The position numbers were made by a program, and so were the translations under genes. Positions 1 through 9,721 of a stretch of 64,000 nucleotides of DNA are shown here, piece after piece; position 1 is the first letter of the stretch, and every line of letters starts with the position of its first letter. The notes under the pieces are model-generated. The model was not told the origin of the DNA. It saw nothing but the letters and a program-made list of their open reading frames with translations, and did not search any database. Origin of the DNA: Parasphingopyxis sp. CP4. Its GTDB lineage: Bacteria; Pseudomonadota; Alphaproteobacteria; Sphingomonadales; Sphingomonadaceae. The stretch spans positions 434,001 to 498,000 of the forward strand of contig NZ_CP051130.1 in NCBI RefSeq assembly GCF_013378055.1. The letters are read 5' to 3'.

Positions 1-1
1 T

Positions 2-175
2 GGCGATGCAGTGGGATGTCTCGATGACGATCTCGATCGGGCGATCGTCGGCGGGTTGGGCCGGGATCGCCAAGCCTGCGCCCGCTATGCGCAAAGCTAT
101 AGCTGGGCTGAAAGTGCCCGGCAGTTTTTGGCAGCATTGGAACCGATCACCCCTGAATTGCCGGTAGCCGCCTAG
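2..175 (+). CDS. C-terminal end of a probable glycosyltransferase (partial)
   Basis: This is a reading frame open from the left edge to a TAG at 173-175, giving 57 residues. The tail reads RAIVGGLGRDRQACARYAQS and continues with YSWAESARQFLAAL. Family knowledge: an SW(E)-type motif followed by a helix ending in F-L-x-x-L closes many group-1 (GT4) glycosyltransferases. The N-terminal domains lie outside the window, so the donor, acceptor and pathway cannot be named. It is followed by a promoter and terminator-like hairpin before trcR, so it probably ends its own transcript. The assignment rests on a short tail only and could be wrong. Confidence 0.45.
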   Translation, partial: GDAVGCLDDDLDRAIVGGLGRDRQACARYAQSYSWAESARQFLAALEPITPELPVAA

Positions 176-215
176 CGGTCGGATCGCCTGCATTGCCGGA
201 CAGTCGGCACAGGAC

Positions 216-244
216 TTGCCGCGCTCGGTAATTCGGCCTATCTG
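216..244 (+). promoter_or_regulatory. Putative sigma70-type promoter of trcR
   Basis: The sequence reads TTGCCG-N17-TATCTG, with ideal spacing, placing the transcription start near 251. This is just upstream of a hairpin and the trcR ribosome binding site. It is predicted from consensus only. Confidence 0.35.
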
Positions 245-256
245 GAGCCCAACGAT

Positions 257-283
257 GGCCGTCCCGCAGGGGCGGCCCTTTTA
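257..283 (+). terminator. Terminator-like hairpin in the trcR leader
   Basis: GGCCGTCCC (257-265) pairs with GGGGCGGCC (269-277) around a GCA loop with one G-U pair, followed by CTTTTAATTT. It has the form of an intrinsic terminator. It lies only 17-20 bases before the trcR start, so it either ends the upstream gene or acts as an attenuator for trcR. Confidence 0.55.
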
Positions 284-299
284 ATTTCTGGAGTTCAAG

Positions 300-1076
300 A
301 TGGCCCATCCATTGATGCCCCATGCGACCGCGAGCTGGCTGGTCGACAACACTGCATTGTCCTTTGAACAGATCGCTGAATTTTGCGGTCTGCATATCCT
401 CGAGGTGCAGGCAATTGCCGATGATACGGCTGCTACCAAGCTCACCGGACGCGATCCGATTGCCGCCCATGAGGTGACGATGGAAGAGATCGAAAAAGGC
501 CAGGCAGACCCCGATTATCGCCTCGAAATGCTCGAAGGCCCAGAACAGATTCGCCGCACCAAGGGCCCGCGCTACACGCCGGTTTCCAAGCGTCAGGACA
601 AGCCCGACGGCATCGCCTGGTTGCTGCGCAACCATCCGGAAATCTCCGACGCGCAGGTTGGCAAGCTGATTGGCACCACGCGGAACACGATCAATGCGAT
701 CCGCGATCGCACGCATTGGAATATCGCCGAAATCGTTCCGAAGGACCCGGTTACGCTGGGCCTGTGTTCGCAGCGCGAGCTTGATGCGGTCGTTGCCAAA
801 GCCGCCAAGAAAGCGGGCATCGAAGCGCCGAAGGACGAAACGATCGAAGGCGATCGCGAAGCGCTGATCGCTGAACTGCGTAATGAACGTCGTGAGGCAG
901 CTGCGGAAGCCGAAGCGGCTTTGGCAGCCGAAGCCGCAGAAGAAGCGGGTGAAGAAGCCCCGGCCGCAGAAGATGCCGATGCCGCGCCAAGTTGGCCCGA
1001 AGCGCCGTCCGAAGACAGCGCTCCGAAGGCATTGCCGGAAGGGGCTGAAGAGCTGTTCAAGAAAAAAGACGACTAG
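300..1076 (+). CDS. trcR: Cell-cycle transcriptional regulator TrcR (DUF1013)
   Basis: The protein has 258 residues. The first ~180 match the alphaproteobacteria-specific DUF1013 family: the N-terminus MAHPLMPHATASWLVDNT, and a helix-turn-helix-like stretch around residues 117-140 (DAQVGKLIGTTRNTINAI). Known for the family: in Caulobacter, TrcR associates with RNA polymerase and influences cell-cycle promoters. Residues ~185-258 form an Ala/Glu-rich acidic low-complexity tail longer than the core domain needs. A CTGGAG Shine-Dalgarno precedes the ATG. The leader carries a terminator-like hairpin, and a second hairpin follows the stop, so the gene looks monocistronic. The family call is firm; the function in this organism is inferred. 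Confidence 0.93.
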   Translation: MAHPLMPHATASWLVDNTALSFEQIAEFCGLHILEVQAIADDTAATKLTGRDPIAAHEVTMEEIEKGQADPDYRLEMLEGPEQIRRTKGPRYTPVSKRQDKPDGIAWLLRNHPEISDAQVGKLIGTTRNTINAIRDRTHWNIAEIVPKDPVTLGLCSQRELDAVVAKAAKKAGIEAPKDETIEGDREALIAELRNERREAAAEAEAALAAEAAEEAGEEAPAAEDADAAPSWPEAPSEDSAPKALPEGAEELFKKKDD

Positions 1077-1088
1077 ATGCCAGTTCGG

Positions 1089-1118
1089 TTACTGACAGGG
1101 ATGTCAGTAATTTGATTT
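1089..1118 (+). terminator. Intrinsic terminator after trcR
   Basis: TTACTGACA (1089-1097) and TGTCAGTAA (1102-1110) form a perfect 9-bp stem with a GGGA loop, followed by TTTGATTT. It sits between the trcR stop and the acyl-CoA ligase start at 1146, whose promoter must therefore lie very close to its start codon. Confidence 0.6.
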
Positions 1119-1145
1119 GCCGGTCGTCCTTGCTATAGGGCGATC

Positions 1146-2813
1146 ATGGTAGAAATTCCTGACATCTGGCGCGATGATTATCGGCATCCTGGGACATGGG
1201 ATAAAACCTATGCGCCGCTCACCGTGCCGCAGATGTTCGCCGATAGCGCTTCAGCCCATCCCGATGCCTATCTCGCGGACTTTATGGGCCGCAAATATAG
1301 CTATGCGGATGTTCGGCTTGGCGTGAACCGCGTTGCGCGCGGCCTGCAAAAGCTGGGCATCAAGAGAGGCGATCGGGTCGGGATTTTCCTGCCCAATGTG
1401 CCGCATTATCTTGCCGCCTATTATGGCGCGATGAAGATGGGCGCGACGGTCGTCAATTTCTCGCCGCTCTACACAGTCGATGAGCTCACCCATCAGGTTG
1501 AGGATTCCGGAACGAAACTGCTCTTCACGCTCTCGGCCAAGGCCCTGCTGCCGACTGCGCTCGAAGTGCTTGACAATAGTTCGCTGGAAAAGCTGGTTGT
1601 CGGTACAGTCGTTGAGGCTCTGCCGCTTGCAAAATCACTAATGTTCCGGGTGTTTAAGGGCGGAGAATCGGTCGATATCCCGAAACGTCGCGATATCATT
1701 CCGTTCAGCGAGGTGGTTGATAATAAGGGCGATTGCGGCCGCGTGCCGATCGACCCGCGCAAGGATATCGCGCTGATCCAATATACTGGCGGTACTACTG
1801 GCACCCCCAAAGGTGCGATGCTGACCCATCAGAATATCACGGCCAATGCGCGTCAGATCCAGGAATTTGATCCTGATCCAACCGCCGATGACCGGATCAT
1901 GGGGGTACTTCCTTTCTTCCATGTCTTCGCCAACGCGACCGTGCTCAACCGAACCGTATTGCGCGGCGGCGAAATCATCATGCTCCCGCGCTGGAATGCG
2001 GCCCAGGCTCTCAAAGCGATGGAGCGGACAAGGGCAACGGCGCTGCCCGGTGTGCCAACCATGTATACCGCGCTGCTCGATCATCCGCTGACGCGCAAGA
2101 CCGATTTCAGCTCGCTCCGCGTCTGTATTTCCGGCGGAGCGCCGCTACCGGCCGAGACCAAAGCCAAGTTCGAGGCGATGACCGGCGCAAAGCTCGTCGA
2201 AGGCTATGGCCTGACGGAAAGCTCCGGTGTCGTCTCGTGCAACCCCTATGAGGGCGAGAACAAGACGGGTTCGATCGGACAGCCAGCGCCAGCCACCATC
2301 GTGAAGCTGGTCGACAAGGAAGATCCCAACGAACCGGCGCCTGAAGGTGAACCGGGTGAGATCGTGATTGCTGGCCCGCAGATCATGTATGGCTATTGGA
2401 ACCGACCCGATGCCGATGACCAGATCCTGCATGATGGCTTTTTGCGTACCGGCGATGTCGGCACGATTGACGAGGATGGTTATATCTTCATCGTCGATCG
2501 GTTGAAGGACATGATTGCGGTCTCCGGGTTCAAGGTCTTCCCAAGCCAGCTCGAAGAGGTCCTCTATTCGCATCGCGCGATCAAAGAGGCGCTCGTGATC
2601 GGGATTCCGGACAATTATACCGGTGAGAAACCGAAAGCCTTTGTGGCCCTGGAAACCGGCGCAACCACGACGGGTGAAGAGCTGACTGCCTGGCTCAACC
2701 CGCAACTCGGCAAGCATGAGCAGGTAACCGCGGTCGTCGTGCGCGACGAGCTTCCCAAGACAATGATCGGCAAGCTGGATCGCAAGGCCTTGCGCGCGGA
2801 AGAGGGCGTCTAA
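1146..2813 (+). CDS. Long-chain fatty-acid--CoA ligase (AMP-forming)
   Basis: The 555-residue protein belongs to the ANL superfamily and should activate fatty acids to acyl-CoA through an acyl-adenylate. The P-loop-like motif YTGGTTGTPKGAMLTH lies near residues 213-228, the acceptor motif GYGLTESS near 352, the hinge TGDVGTIDEDGYIFIVDRLK from about 434, and the C-terminal lysine motif IGKLDRKALR near 545. Its length matches FadD-type enzymes (about 550). A TAGGG lies 5 bases before the ATG. It is convergent with the aldehyde dehydrogenase, whose stop codon begins 2 bases after its own. Chain-length preference cannot be read from the sequence, so no numbered fadD symbol is given. Confidence 0.9.
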   Translation: MVEIPDIWRDDYRHPGTWDKTYAPLTVPQMFADSASAHPDAYLADFMGRKYSYADVRLGVNRVARGLQKLGIKRGDRVGIFLPNVPHYLAAYYGAMKMGATVVNFSPLYTVDELTHQVEDSGTKLLFTLSAKALLPTALEVLDNSSLEKLVVGTVVEALPLAKSLMFRVFKGGESVDIPKRRDIIPFSEVVDNKGDCGRVPIDPRKDIALIQYTGGTTGTPKGAMLTHQNITANARQIQEFDPDPTADDRIMGVLPFFHVFANATVLNRTVLRGGEIIMLPRWNAAQALKAMERTRATALPGVPTMYTALLDHPLTRKTDFSSLRVCISGGAPLPAETKAKFEAMTGAKLVEGYGLTESSGVVSCNPYEGENKTGSIGQPAPATIVKLVDKEDPNEPAPEGEPGEIVIAGPQIMYGYWNRPDADDQILHDGFLRTGDVGTIDEDGYIFIVDRLKDMIAVSGFKVFPSQLEEVLYSHRAIKEALVIGIPDNYTGEKPKAFVALETGATTTGEELTAWLNPQLGKHEQVTAVVVRDELPKTMIGKLDRKALRAEEGV

Positions 2814-2814
2814 G

Positions 2815-4179
2815 CTACTCCGGCAGCATCACATTTTTGAGGTTCATGAACTCGTGCAGACCGTGTGAGCCCAGTTCGCGACCATGGCCGGAGCGTTTGA
2901 CCCCGCCAAAGGGTGCATAGGGATCGGACGCCAACATCTGGTTGATAGCGGTCATCCCGGCCTCGATATCGCGAATGAAACGGGCTTGTTCGTCGGCGTC
3001 ATTGGTCCAGGCGCTGGAGCCGAGGCCGAACGGGATATTGTTCGCAACCGCAACCGCTTCGTCGATATCCTTGATCTTGAACACCATTGCTACCGGTCCG
3101 AAAAACTCCTCCCGTGCGACGGGGGCGTCATCCGGAATGTCGGTCAAAATAGCCGGCGTCATCCAAGCGCCCGGCTGGTCCGGGATATCGCCACCATAAA
3201 GTTTGTTCGCACCGGATTGCACGGCCTGGTCCAGCTGCGCGGCAATCTCGTCTCGCGCGCCAACACTCGAGAGCGGTCCCATTTGGGTGCCATCGTCGGT
3301 CGGATCACCAATCTTGATGGTTTTCACGCCCTCGACAAAAATCTCCATAAACTCGTCATAGACATCTTCGTGGACGATCATCCGTTTCCCGCAGATACAG
3401 CTTTGCCCGGCATTTTGGAGGCGTGCAGTGACCGCGGTTTCCGCCGCTTTGCGAACATCGGCGCTCGGCATCACGATAAACGGATCCGAACCACCCAGTT
3501 CCAGCACGACCTTTTTGAGGTTATGGCCAGCCGCTTCGGCGACCTTGATGCCTGCGCCTTCGCTGCCCGTAATGGTGACGGCGACGATGCGATCATCCGC
3601 GATAATCCCTGCTACTTTGGAGGCGCTGATGTGCAGATTCTGGAAAACGCCTTCGGGACCGCCTGCATCAAGAACGATCTGTTCAAGCGCAGCAGCGCAA
3701 CCCGGTGTCGAACTGGCATGTTTCAGCACCCCGACATTACCGGCCATGATCGTCGGCGCCATGAAGCGGACAACCTGCCATAGGGGGTAATTCCACGGCA
3801 TCACTGCCAGCACCGGGCCTTGCGGCAGCCAATGGGAGACTGATGTTCCGCTCACCAATTTCTGCTCGACCGGCGCCAGCATTGGCGGGCCGTTCTTGGC
3901 GTAGAAGCGAAATGCCTTTTCGCATTTGTCGATCTCGGCACGGGCCTGGGTGATGGGTTTGCCCATCTCGGCGGTAATAATGTTCGCGAGCGATTCCTTC
4001 TGCGCGGCAAACTGGTCGGCAATGCGGATCAGCAAGTCCGTTCGGGTCGAAAGATCGGTGGTGCGCCACGATCGAAAGGTTTCGCTTGCCTTGGCGAGCT
4101 TTGCTTCGATTTGCTCATCGGTCAGTGCCGGAAAGGTCTTGCCCTCTTCGCCAGTGGCCGGATTTACTTGTGTAGGCAT
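2815..4179 (-). CDS. NAD(P)-dependent aldehyde dehydrogenase, succinate-semialdehyde type
   Basis: The start is placed at the second of two adjacent ATGs (MPTQVNPATG) because GAGGGGG lies 4 bases upstream; that gives 454 residues. The open frame extends upstream to 4314, but that part has no family-like sequence. Catalytic residues are visible: Glu227 in VVLELGGSDPF and Cys261 in NAGQSCICGKR. The glycine-rich NAD motif ITGSEGAG is near residue 203. Overall it resembles the short SSADH/GabD branch, which oxidises succinate semialdehyde to succinate. The substrate is inferred from family resemblance, and no GABA genes are adjacent. It is divergent from xseB. Confidence 0.85.
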   Translation of the reverse strand: MPTQVNPATGEEGKTFPALTDEQIEAKLAKASETFRSWRTTDLSTRTDLLIRIADQFAAQKESLANIITAEMGKPITQARAEIDKCEKAFRFYAKNGPPMLAPVEQKLVSGTSVSHWLPQGPVLAVMPWNYPLWQVVRFMAPTIMAGNVGVLKHASSTPGCAAALEQIVLDAGGPEGVFQNLHISASKVAGIIADDRIVAVTITGSEGAGIKVAEAAGHNLKKVVLELGGSDPFIVMPSADVRKAAETAVTARLQNAGQSCICGKRMIVHEDVYDEFMEIFVEGVKTIKIGDPTDDGTQMGPLSSVGARDEIAAQLDQAVQSGANKLYGGDIPDQPGAWMTPAILTDIPDDAPVAREEFFGPVAMVFKIKDIDEAVAVANNIPFGLGSSAWTNDADEQARFIRDIEAGMTAINQMLASDPYAPFGGVKRSGHGRELGSHGLHEFMNLKNVMLPE

Positions 4180-4288
4180 CATTCCCCCTCGTTTTCGTGC
4201 CGATCGGTGACCCCTTGAACCTGTCGAATCGCATATCGCGCGCGGCTCTTGCTTGACCATAGCTTGGTCGCTCGCCCATAGCGACTGC

Positions 4289-4540
4289 ATGACTGATGAA
4301 AGCGCCAATGACATTGCTGATCTTTCCTTCGAGGCTGCCCTTGAGGAGCTGGAATCGATTGTTGCAAAGCTGGAGGCTGGAGAGGCGCCGCTGGATGAAT
4401 CGATCGCCCTCTACGCCCGCGGAGACAAATTGCGTGCGCAGTGCGAAGCCAGGTTAAAGGCGGCACAGGCGCGGATCGACAAGCTCCAGATAGATGCGGA
4501 CGGCAAACCGGTTGGCACCGAACCGCTGGATCCGGACTAG
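4289..4540 (+). CDS. xseB: Exodeoxyribonuclease VII small subunit
   Basis: The 83-residue protein contains the family core LSFEAALEELESIVAKLEAG followed by LDESIALYARGDKLRAQCEARL, a helical hairpin that binds XseA. ExoVII degrades single-stranded DNA from both ends. The start MTDESANDIADL is chosen over an upstream in-frame ATG at 4253 because the extra 12 residues are not family-like. It is tightly followed by ispA (3-base gap), the usual xseB-ispA arrangement; xseA is not in the window. Confidence 0.93.
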   Translation: MTDESANDIADLSFEAALEELESIVAKLEAGEAPLDESIALYARGDKLRAQCEARLKAAQARIDKLQIDADGKPVGTEPLDPD

Positions 4541-4543
4541 CCT

Positions 4544-5443
4544 GTGCCGGTCGTATCCATGGGGCTAAAGCCAGCGCTCGAGCGCATGGCGAAGGATGTC
4601 GATATTCTGTTCGACACCTGGCTTACTGTACCCGGTGATTCGCGCTCGAAACTGTATGAAGCCATGCGCTATGCGGCGATTGGTGGCGGAAAAAGATTAC
4701 GGCCCATGCTGCTGGTGGCCGCATCAGAGGTTTTCAATGTCGATCGTGATAGCGCGATGCGGGCCGGGTTCGCCGTCGAATGCATCCATGTCTATTCGCT
4801 GATCCATGACGATCTGCCATGCATGGATGATGATGACATGCGGCGCGGGAAGCCGACGGTGCACAAGCAATTCGATGAAGCGACTGCGGTTCTGGCAGGC
4901 GATTGCCTTTTGGCGCTGGCCTTCGAGATTTTGGGAGAAGAGGCGACCCATCCCGATCCGTTTGTCCGGGCGGAGCTGATGGCGGCCCTTGCCAAGGCCA
5001 GCGGCCCGTCCGGCATGGGCGGCGGCCAGATGATGGATCTCGAGGCGGAGAATCGACAGTTGGACCTGCCGGCAGTGACGCGGCTTCAACAGCTCAAAAC
5101 GGGCGCCTTGATGGGATTCTGTCTCGAGGCGGCGTGCATCCTGGGCCGCATCCCGCCGGAAAACCGTACGCACCTTCGCGGCTATGCACGCGACCTTGGT
5201 CTTGCCTTCCAGATCGCAGACGATCTGCTTGATGTGGAAGGTGACGAAGAAATGGCGGGTAAGAAGCTCGGAAAGGATGAAGAAGCTGGCAAGGCGACAT
5301 TCGTCTCGCTACTCGGGCTGGATCGAGCCAAGCAGCAGGCAAAAATGCTTGTAGATCAGGCTATTGATCATCTACGTGACTATGGCGAAGAGGCTGATAT
5401 GCTGCGCGAAATTGCTCGCTTCTCAATTGAAAGGACGCATTGA
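4544..5443 (+). CDS. ispA: Farnesyl diphosphate synthase (polyprenyl synthetase)
   Basis: The 299-residue enzyme condenses IPP with DMAPP/GPP to make FPP. The first Asp-rich motif begins DDLPCMDDDD (about residues 89-98) and is followed by MRRGKPT; the second is FQIADDLLDVEGDEE (about 223-237). GGGKRLRPML near residue 47 binds pyrophosphate. The start is a GTG at 4544, with an ATG at 4559 as an alternative. Its stop overlaps the coaD start (TGATG). Many proteobacteria have dxs after ispA; here coaD follows instead. Confidence 0.92.
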   Translation: MPVVSMGLKPALERMAKDVDILFDTWLTVPGDSRSKLYEAMRYAAIGGGKRLRPMLLVAASEVFNVDRDSAMRAGFAVECIHVYSLIHDDLPCMDDDDMRRGKPTVHKQFDEATAVLAGDCLLALAFEILGEEATHPDPFVRAELMAALAKASGPSGMGGGQMMDLEAENRQLDLPAVTRLQQLKTGALMGFCLEAACILGRIPPENRTHLRGYARDLGLAFQIADDLLDVEGDEEMAGKKLGKDEEAGKATFVSLLGLDRAKQQAKMLVDQAIDHLRDYGEEADMLREIARFSIERTH

Positions 5444-5952
5444 TGGGCGCGAACAGGGTGGGAGTATATCCCGGTACATTTGATCCGATCACACTCGGCC
5501 ATATGGATATCATCCGGCGTGGCGCGAAACTTGTCGATACGTTGATCATCGGGGTGACGACCAATCCCAGCAAATCGCCCATGTTTTCGGATGAGGAGCG
5601 GCTTGAGACGGTAGAACGCGAAGTGGCGTCTTGCGAAGGCGATATTCGCGTTGTGCATTTTAACTCGTTGCTGATGGATTTTGCTGAGCGGGAAGGCGCA
5701 ACGGTTATCGTGCGCGGTCTCCGTGCAGTGGCCGATTTCGAGTATGAGTTCCAGATGGCGGGCATGAACCAGCAGCTCAACTCGGATATCGAGACGCTGT
5801 TCCTGATGGCCGATGTGGCCCTGCAGCCAATTGCCTCGCGGCTCGTGAAAGAGATTGCGATGTATGGCGGTGATATTCACAAATTCGTGACCCCGGCTGT
5901 CGAAAGCGAAATGAAGGCACGGGTCGAGAAGATCGGCCGGAAGGGCGATTAA
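5443..5952 (+). CDS. coaD: Pantetheine-phosphate adenylyltransferase
   Basis: The 169-residue nucleotidyltransferase makes dephospho-CoA from 4'-phosphopantetheine and ATP. The (H/T)xGH-type motif is in VGVYPGTFDPITLGHMDII; IVRGLRAVADFEYE and the ending IASRLVKEIAMYGGDI are CoaD signatures. The length fits the family (160-170). ATG at 5443 overlaps the ispA stop by one base, which suggests translational coupling; a TTG one codon upstream is less likely. It is inferred to be part of the xseB-ispA-coaD transcript. Confidence 0.95.
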   Translation: MGANRVGVYPGTFDPITLGHMDIIRRGAKLVDTLIIGVTTNPSKSPMFSDEERLETVEREVASCEGDIRVVHFNSLLMDFAEREGATVIVRGLRAVADFEYEFQMAGMNQQLNSDIETLFLMADVALQPIASRLVKEIAMYGGDIHKFVTPAVESEMKARVEKIGRKGD

Positions 5953-6061
5953 CGACTAAGCGTTCATGCTCCTTTCAGACGCGCTCTGGTTGGGCTAAAG
6001 CACATTGAAATATGACCGTGGCGGATCATGCGCTCGGTAAAATGAATCGTATGAGGATTGT

Positions 6062-6775
6062 ATGCGTTTGAAGCTGTTTCTGTTTTCCATTGTAGCGCTT
6101 GCCATGGGCAGCGCTGCCCATGCGCAGGATGATGAGGGCGGCGTCACCGATGTCAGCGGTACGCCGGAAGTTCGGTATGCAACAGGAGTCACGCCTGCGG
6201 CGGATCCGGAGAATACGCTGCATTTGGATCTCTCCACCGGCGGACGGGTTACCATCAGGCTGCGACCAGATGCTGCGCCATCGCATGTCGAGCGGATCAA
6301 GGCATTGGCGCGCCAGGGTTTTTACAACGGCATTATCTTCCATCGTGTCATCGAAGGGTTCATGGCGCAGACCGGCGATCCGACGGGCACCGGTCAGGGC
6401 GGCTCGCAGCTGCCGGACCTTTCATCTGAATTCACGACGCTTCCGCATGTTCGCGGCACGGTTTCGATGGCGCGCGCTACCGATCCCAATAGCGCGAATA
6501 GCCAATTCTACATCATGTTCATGCCCAATCTCGGCCTTGATCGTAACTACACAGCCTTCGGCCGGGTGACGTCGGGCATGCAGTATGTGGATGCCATTCC
6601 GCGCGGCGAGCCACCGGCGAATCCCGCCCGGATCATTCGCGCGTCGATCGGGTCCGACAATGTACCGCCGCCATCGGCTGCGGAAATTGCTGCGATGAAC
6701 CAGCCGGCCGCCAATGATCAGGCCGCGGCGCTGGAAGCTGCGCTTGGCGAATTGGCGGGCGAGACGCCCCAATAG
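6062..6775 (+). CDS. Exported cyclophilin-type peptidyl-prolyl cis-trans isomerase
   Basis: The 237-residue protein starts with a signal peptide (MRLKLFLFSIVALAMGSAAHA, cleavage after AHA). The cyclophilin core runs from about residue 55 to 195 and includes FHRVIEGFMAQTGDPTGTG, the GTVSMAR segment and SQFYIMF, which carry the active-site Arg, Phe and Gln. It probably assists folding of periplasmic proteins. The C-terminal ~35 residues are Ala/Gln-rich and variable. It sits 110 bases after coaD and 6 bases before queA. Confidence 0.9.
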   Translation: MRLKLFLFSIVALAMGSAAHAQDDEGGVTDVSGTPEVRYATGVTPAADPENTLHLDLSTGGRVTIRLRPDAAPSHVERIKALARQGFYNGIIFHRVIEGFMAQTGDPTGTGQGGSQLPDLSSEFTTLPHVRGTVSMARATDPNSANSQFYIMFMPNLGLDRNYTAFGRVTSGMQYVDAIPRGEPPANPARIIRASIGSDNVPPPSAAEIAAMNQPAANDQAAALEAALGELAGETPQ

Positions 6776-6781
6776 CAAGCC

Positions 6782-7807
6782 GTGCGCGTTGATCTTTTCG
6801 ATTTCGCGCTCCCCGAAGACCGCATAGCGCTGCGCCCGGCTAGCCCGCGCGATAGTGCGCGTATGCTGGTGCTCGATGGAGACACAACACATGACCGCCT
6901 GGCGCGTGACCTGCCGGATTGCCTGCGTCCGGGGGATATGCTGGTCTTTAATGACACCAAGGTCATCCCGGCCCAGCTAGTGGGACGGCGCGGCGACGCC
7001 AAGATTGGCGCGACCCTGCACAAGCGCGAAGGCCTTCGCCAATGGCGCGCCTTTATCCGCAATGCAAAACGCTTGCATGACGGTGACACAGTCGAATTCG
7101 GCGGCGGTGTGTCCGCGATTGCTTCGGACCGTGGCACGGATGGCAGTTTCCTGCTGAGCTTTGCTGGCGATGAGCCGGTGGAAGTGTTGCTGGAACGGGC
7201 AGGATCCATGCCGTTACCGCCCTATATTGCGGGCAAGCGACCAACCGACGAGCGGGATGCCGAAGATTATCAGACCATGTTTGCGCGCGAAAAGGGGGCG
7301 GTCGCTGCGCCCACGGCGGCTCTGCATTTTACACCGGAATTGATCGCACGGCTTGAAGCGACCGGGATCGCCCATGAAACGCTGACGCTCCATGTCGGGG
7401 CGGGCACCTTCTTGCCGATGAAGGTCGATGATAGCGACGATCATGTGATGCATTCCGAATGGGGCCGGATCGACGCGGAAACAGCGCACCGCCTCAATGC
7501 GTGCCGTGCGGCTGGCAGCAGGGTGATCGCCGTCGGGACGACGAGTCTGCGCTTGCTGGAAAGTGCGGTTGACGAAAATGGCACCATCCAGCCGTTTGAT
7601 GGCGATACCGACATCTTCATTACGCCAGGCTATGAATTCAAGGCGATTGACGGCTTGATGACCAATTTCCATCTGCCTCGATCAACGCTGTTTATGCTGG
7701 TCAGCGCTCTCATGGGCCGGGAACGCATGATCGCGGCCTATGAACATGCCATTGCCGAGAAGTACCGCTTCTACAGCTATGGTGACGCCAGCCTGTTGCT
7801 GCCCTAA
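6782..7807 (+). CDS. queA: tRNA preQ1(34) S-adenosylmethionine ribosyltransferase-isomerase
   Basis: The 341-residue protein transfers the ribosyl moiety of SAM to preQ1 in tRNA, making epoxyqueuosine. It begins [20 protein letters not shown], a QueA hallmark, and contains [11 protein letters not shown] and [19 protein letters not shown], both diagnostic. The start codon is GTG. It is followed after 9 bases by tgt, so two queuosine-pathway enzymes are co-transcribed. Confidence 0.96.
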   Translation: MRVDLFDFALPEDRIALRPASPRDSARMLVLDGDTTHDRLARDLPDCLRPGDMLVFNDTKVIPAQLVGRRGDAKIGATLHKREGLRQWRAFIRNAKRLHDGDTVEFGGGVSAIASDRGTDGSFLLSFAGDEPVEVLLERAGSMPLPPYIAGKRPTDERDAEDYQTMFAREKGAVAAPTAALHFTPELIARLEATGIAHETLTLHVGAGTFLPMKVDDSDDHVMHSEWGRIDAETAHRLNACRAAGSRVIAVGTTSLRLLESAVDENGTIQPFDGDTDIFITPGYEFKAIDGLMTNFHLPRSTLFMLVSALMGRERMIAAYEHAIAEKYRFYSYGDASLLLP

Positions 7808-8938
<1,131 letters not shown>

Positions 8939-8941
8939 GCA

Positions 8942-9712
8942 ATGGCTCTTGTCGAGATCGATCGTTTTGATGGCTATGCCATTCTCACACTGAACCGCCC
9001 GGATGCAATGAACGCGCTGTCGGCAGCCCTCCGCGCCGAGCTAGCGCAATCCGTTCTCGATATCGAAGCTGACCCGGAAATCCGTGCCCTGATCCTGACC
9101 GGGGCAGGGGAGCGGGCCTTTACCGCCGGTCTTGATCTCAAAGAACTGGGGTCAGGAGAATCGTCGGTGGGTGACGCCGTTGATGTCGAAGATCCCGTGA
9201 CTGCGCTTGGCCGTTTCTCCGGACCGGTGATTGGCGCAATCAATGGCGTGGCGATTACCGGAGGTTTCGAATTGGCGCTGGCCTGCGATGTCCTGATCGC
9301 CAGCGAAAATGCGCGATTTGCGGATACCCATGCACGGGTCGGGATCATGCCGGGCTGGGGATTGAGCCAGAAGCTGAGCCGCGCCATCGGCATATCGCGC
9401 GCCAAGGAACTTTCGCTAACTGGTAACTTCTTGCTGGCCGAACAGGCAGAGCGGTGGGGTCTGGTGAATCGCGTTGTGCCAGCTGCGGAACTGCTGCCTG
9501 CGGCGCGGCAATTGGCTGAGGACATGCTTTCCGTCGAGCCCGAGATGCTGATCAATTATCGCAAGCTTATCGACGATGGATTTGCCGCCACCTTTGGTGA
9601 GGGCCTGTCCATCGAACAGGAGCGCGCGGCGGTAAATGCTGGCGTTTCAGCAGATGAAATTGAAGCGCGGCGCGCGGCCATTCAGGCGCGCGGACGCGAT
9701 CAGAAAGACTAG
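8942..9712 (+). CDS. Enoyl-CoA hydratase/isomerase (crotonase) family protein
   Basis: The 256-residue protein has a crotonase fold. The oxyanion-hole segments are GERAFTAGLDLKEL (residues ~57-70) and NGVAITGGFELALACD (~101-116). The first catalytic glutamate seems kept (GGFELALA). The second, normally in a QPE-like segment before the G-x-x-P-G-x-G loop, is replaced: the loop here is FADTHARVGIMPGWG. Crotonases lacking this residue often do something other than hydration (isomerisation, hydrolysis), so the reaction is uncertain. It lies 3 bases after tgt, probably by read-through rather than a shared pathway. Confidence 0.85.
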   Translation: MALVEIDRFDGYAILTLNRPDAMNALSAALRAELAQSVLDIEADPEIRALILTGAGERAFTAGLDLKELGSGESSVGDAVDVEDPVTALGRFSGPVIGAINGVAITGGFELALACDVLIASENARFADTHARVGIMPGWGLSQKLSRAIGISRAKELSLTGNFLLAEQAERWGLVNRVVPAAELLPAARQLAEDMLSVEPEMLINYRKLIDDGFAATFGEGLSIEQERAAVNAGVSADEIEARRAAIQARGRDQKD

Positions 9713-9721
9713 GTCGAAAGC

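Noticed and set aside
4180-4314. N-terminal extension of the aldehyde dehydrogenase
   Set aside because: The added residues show no targeting or family sequence, and a good Shine-Dalgarno precedes the inner ATG at 4179.
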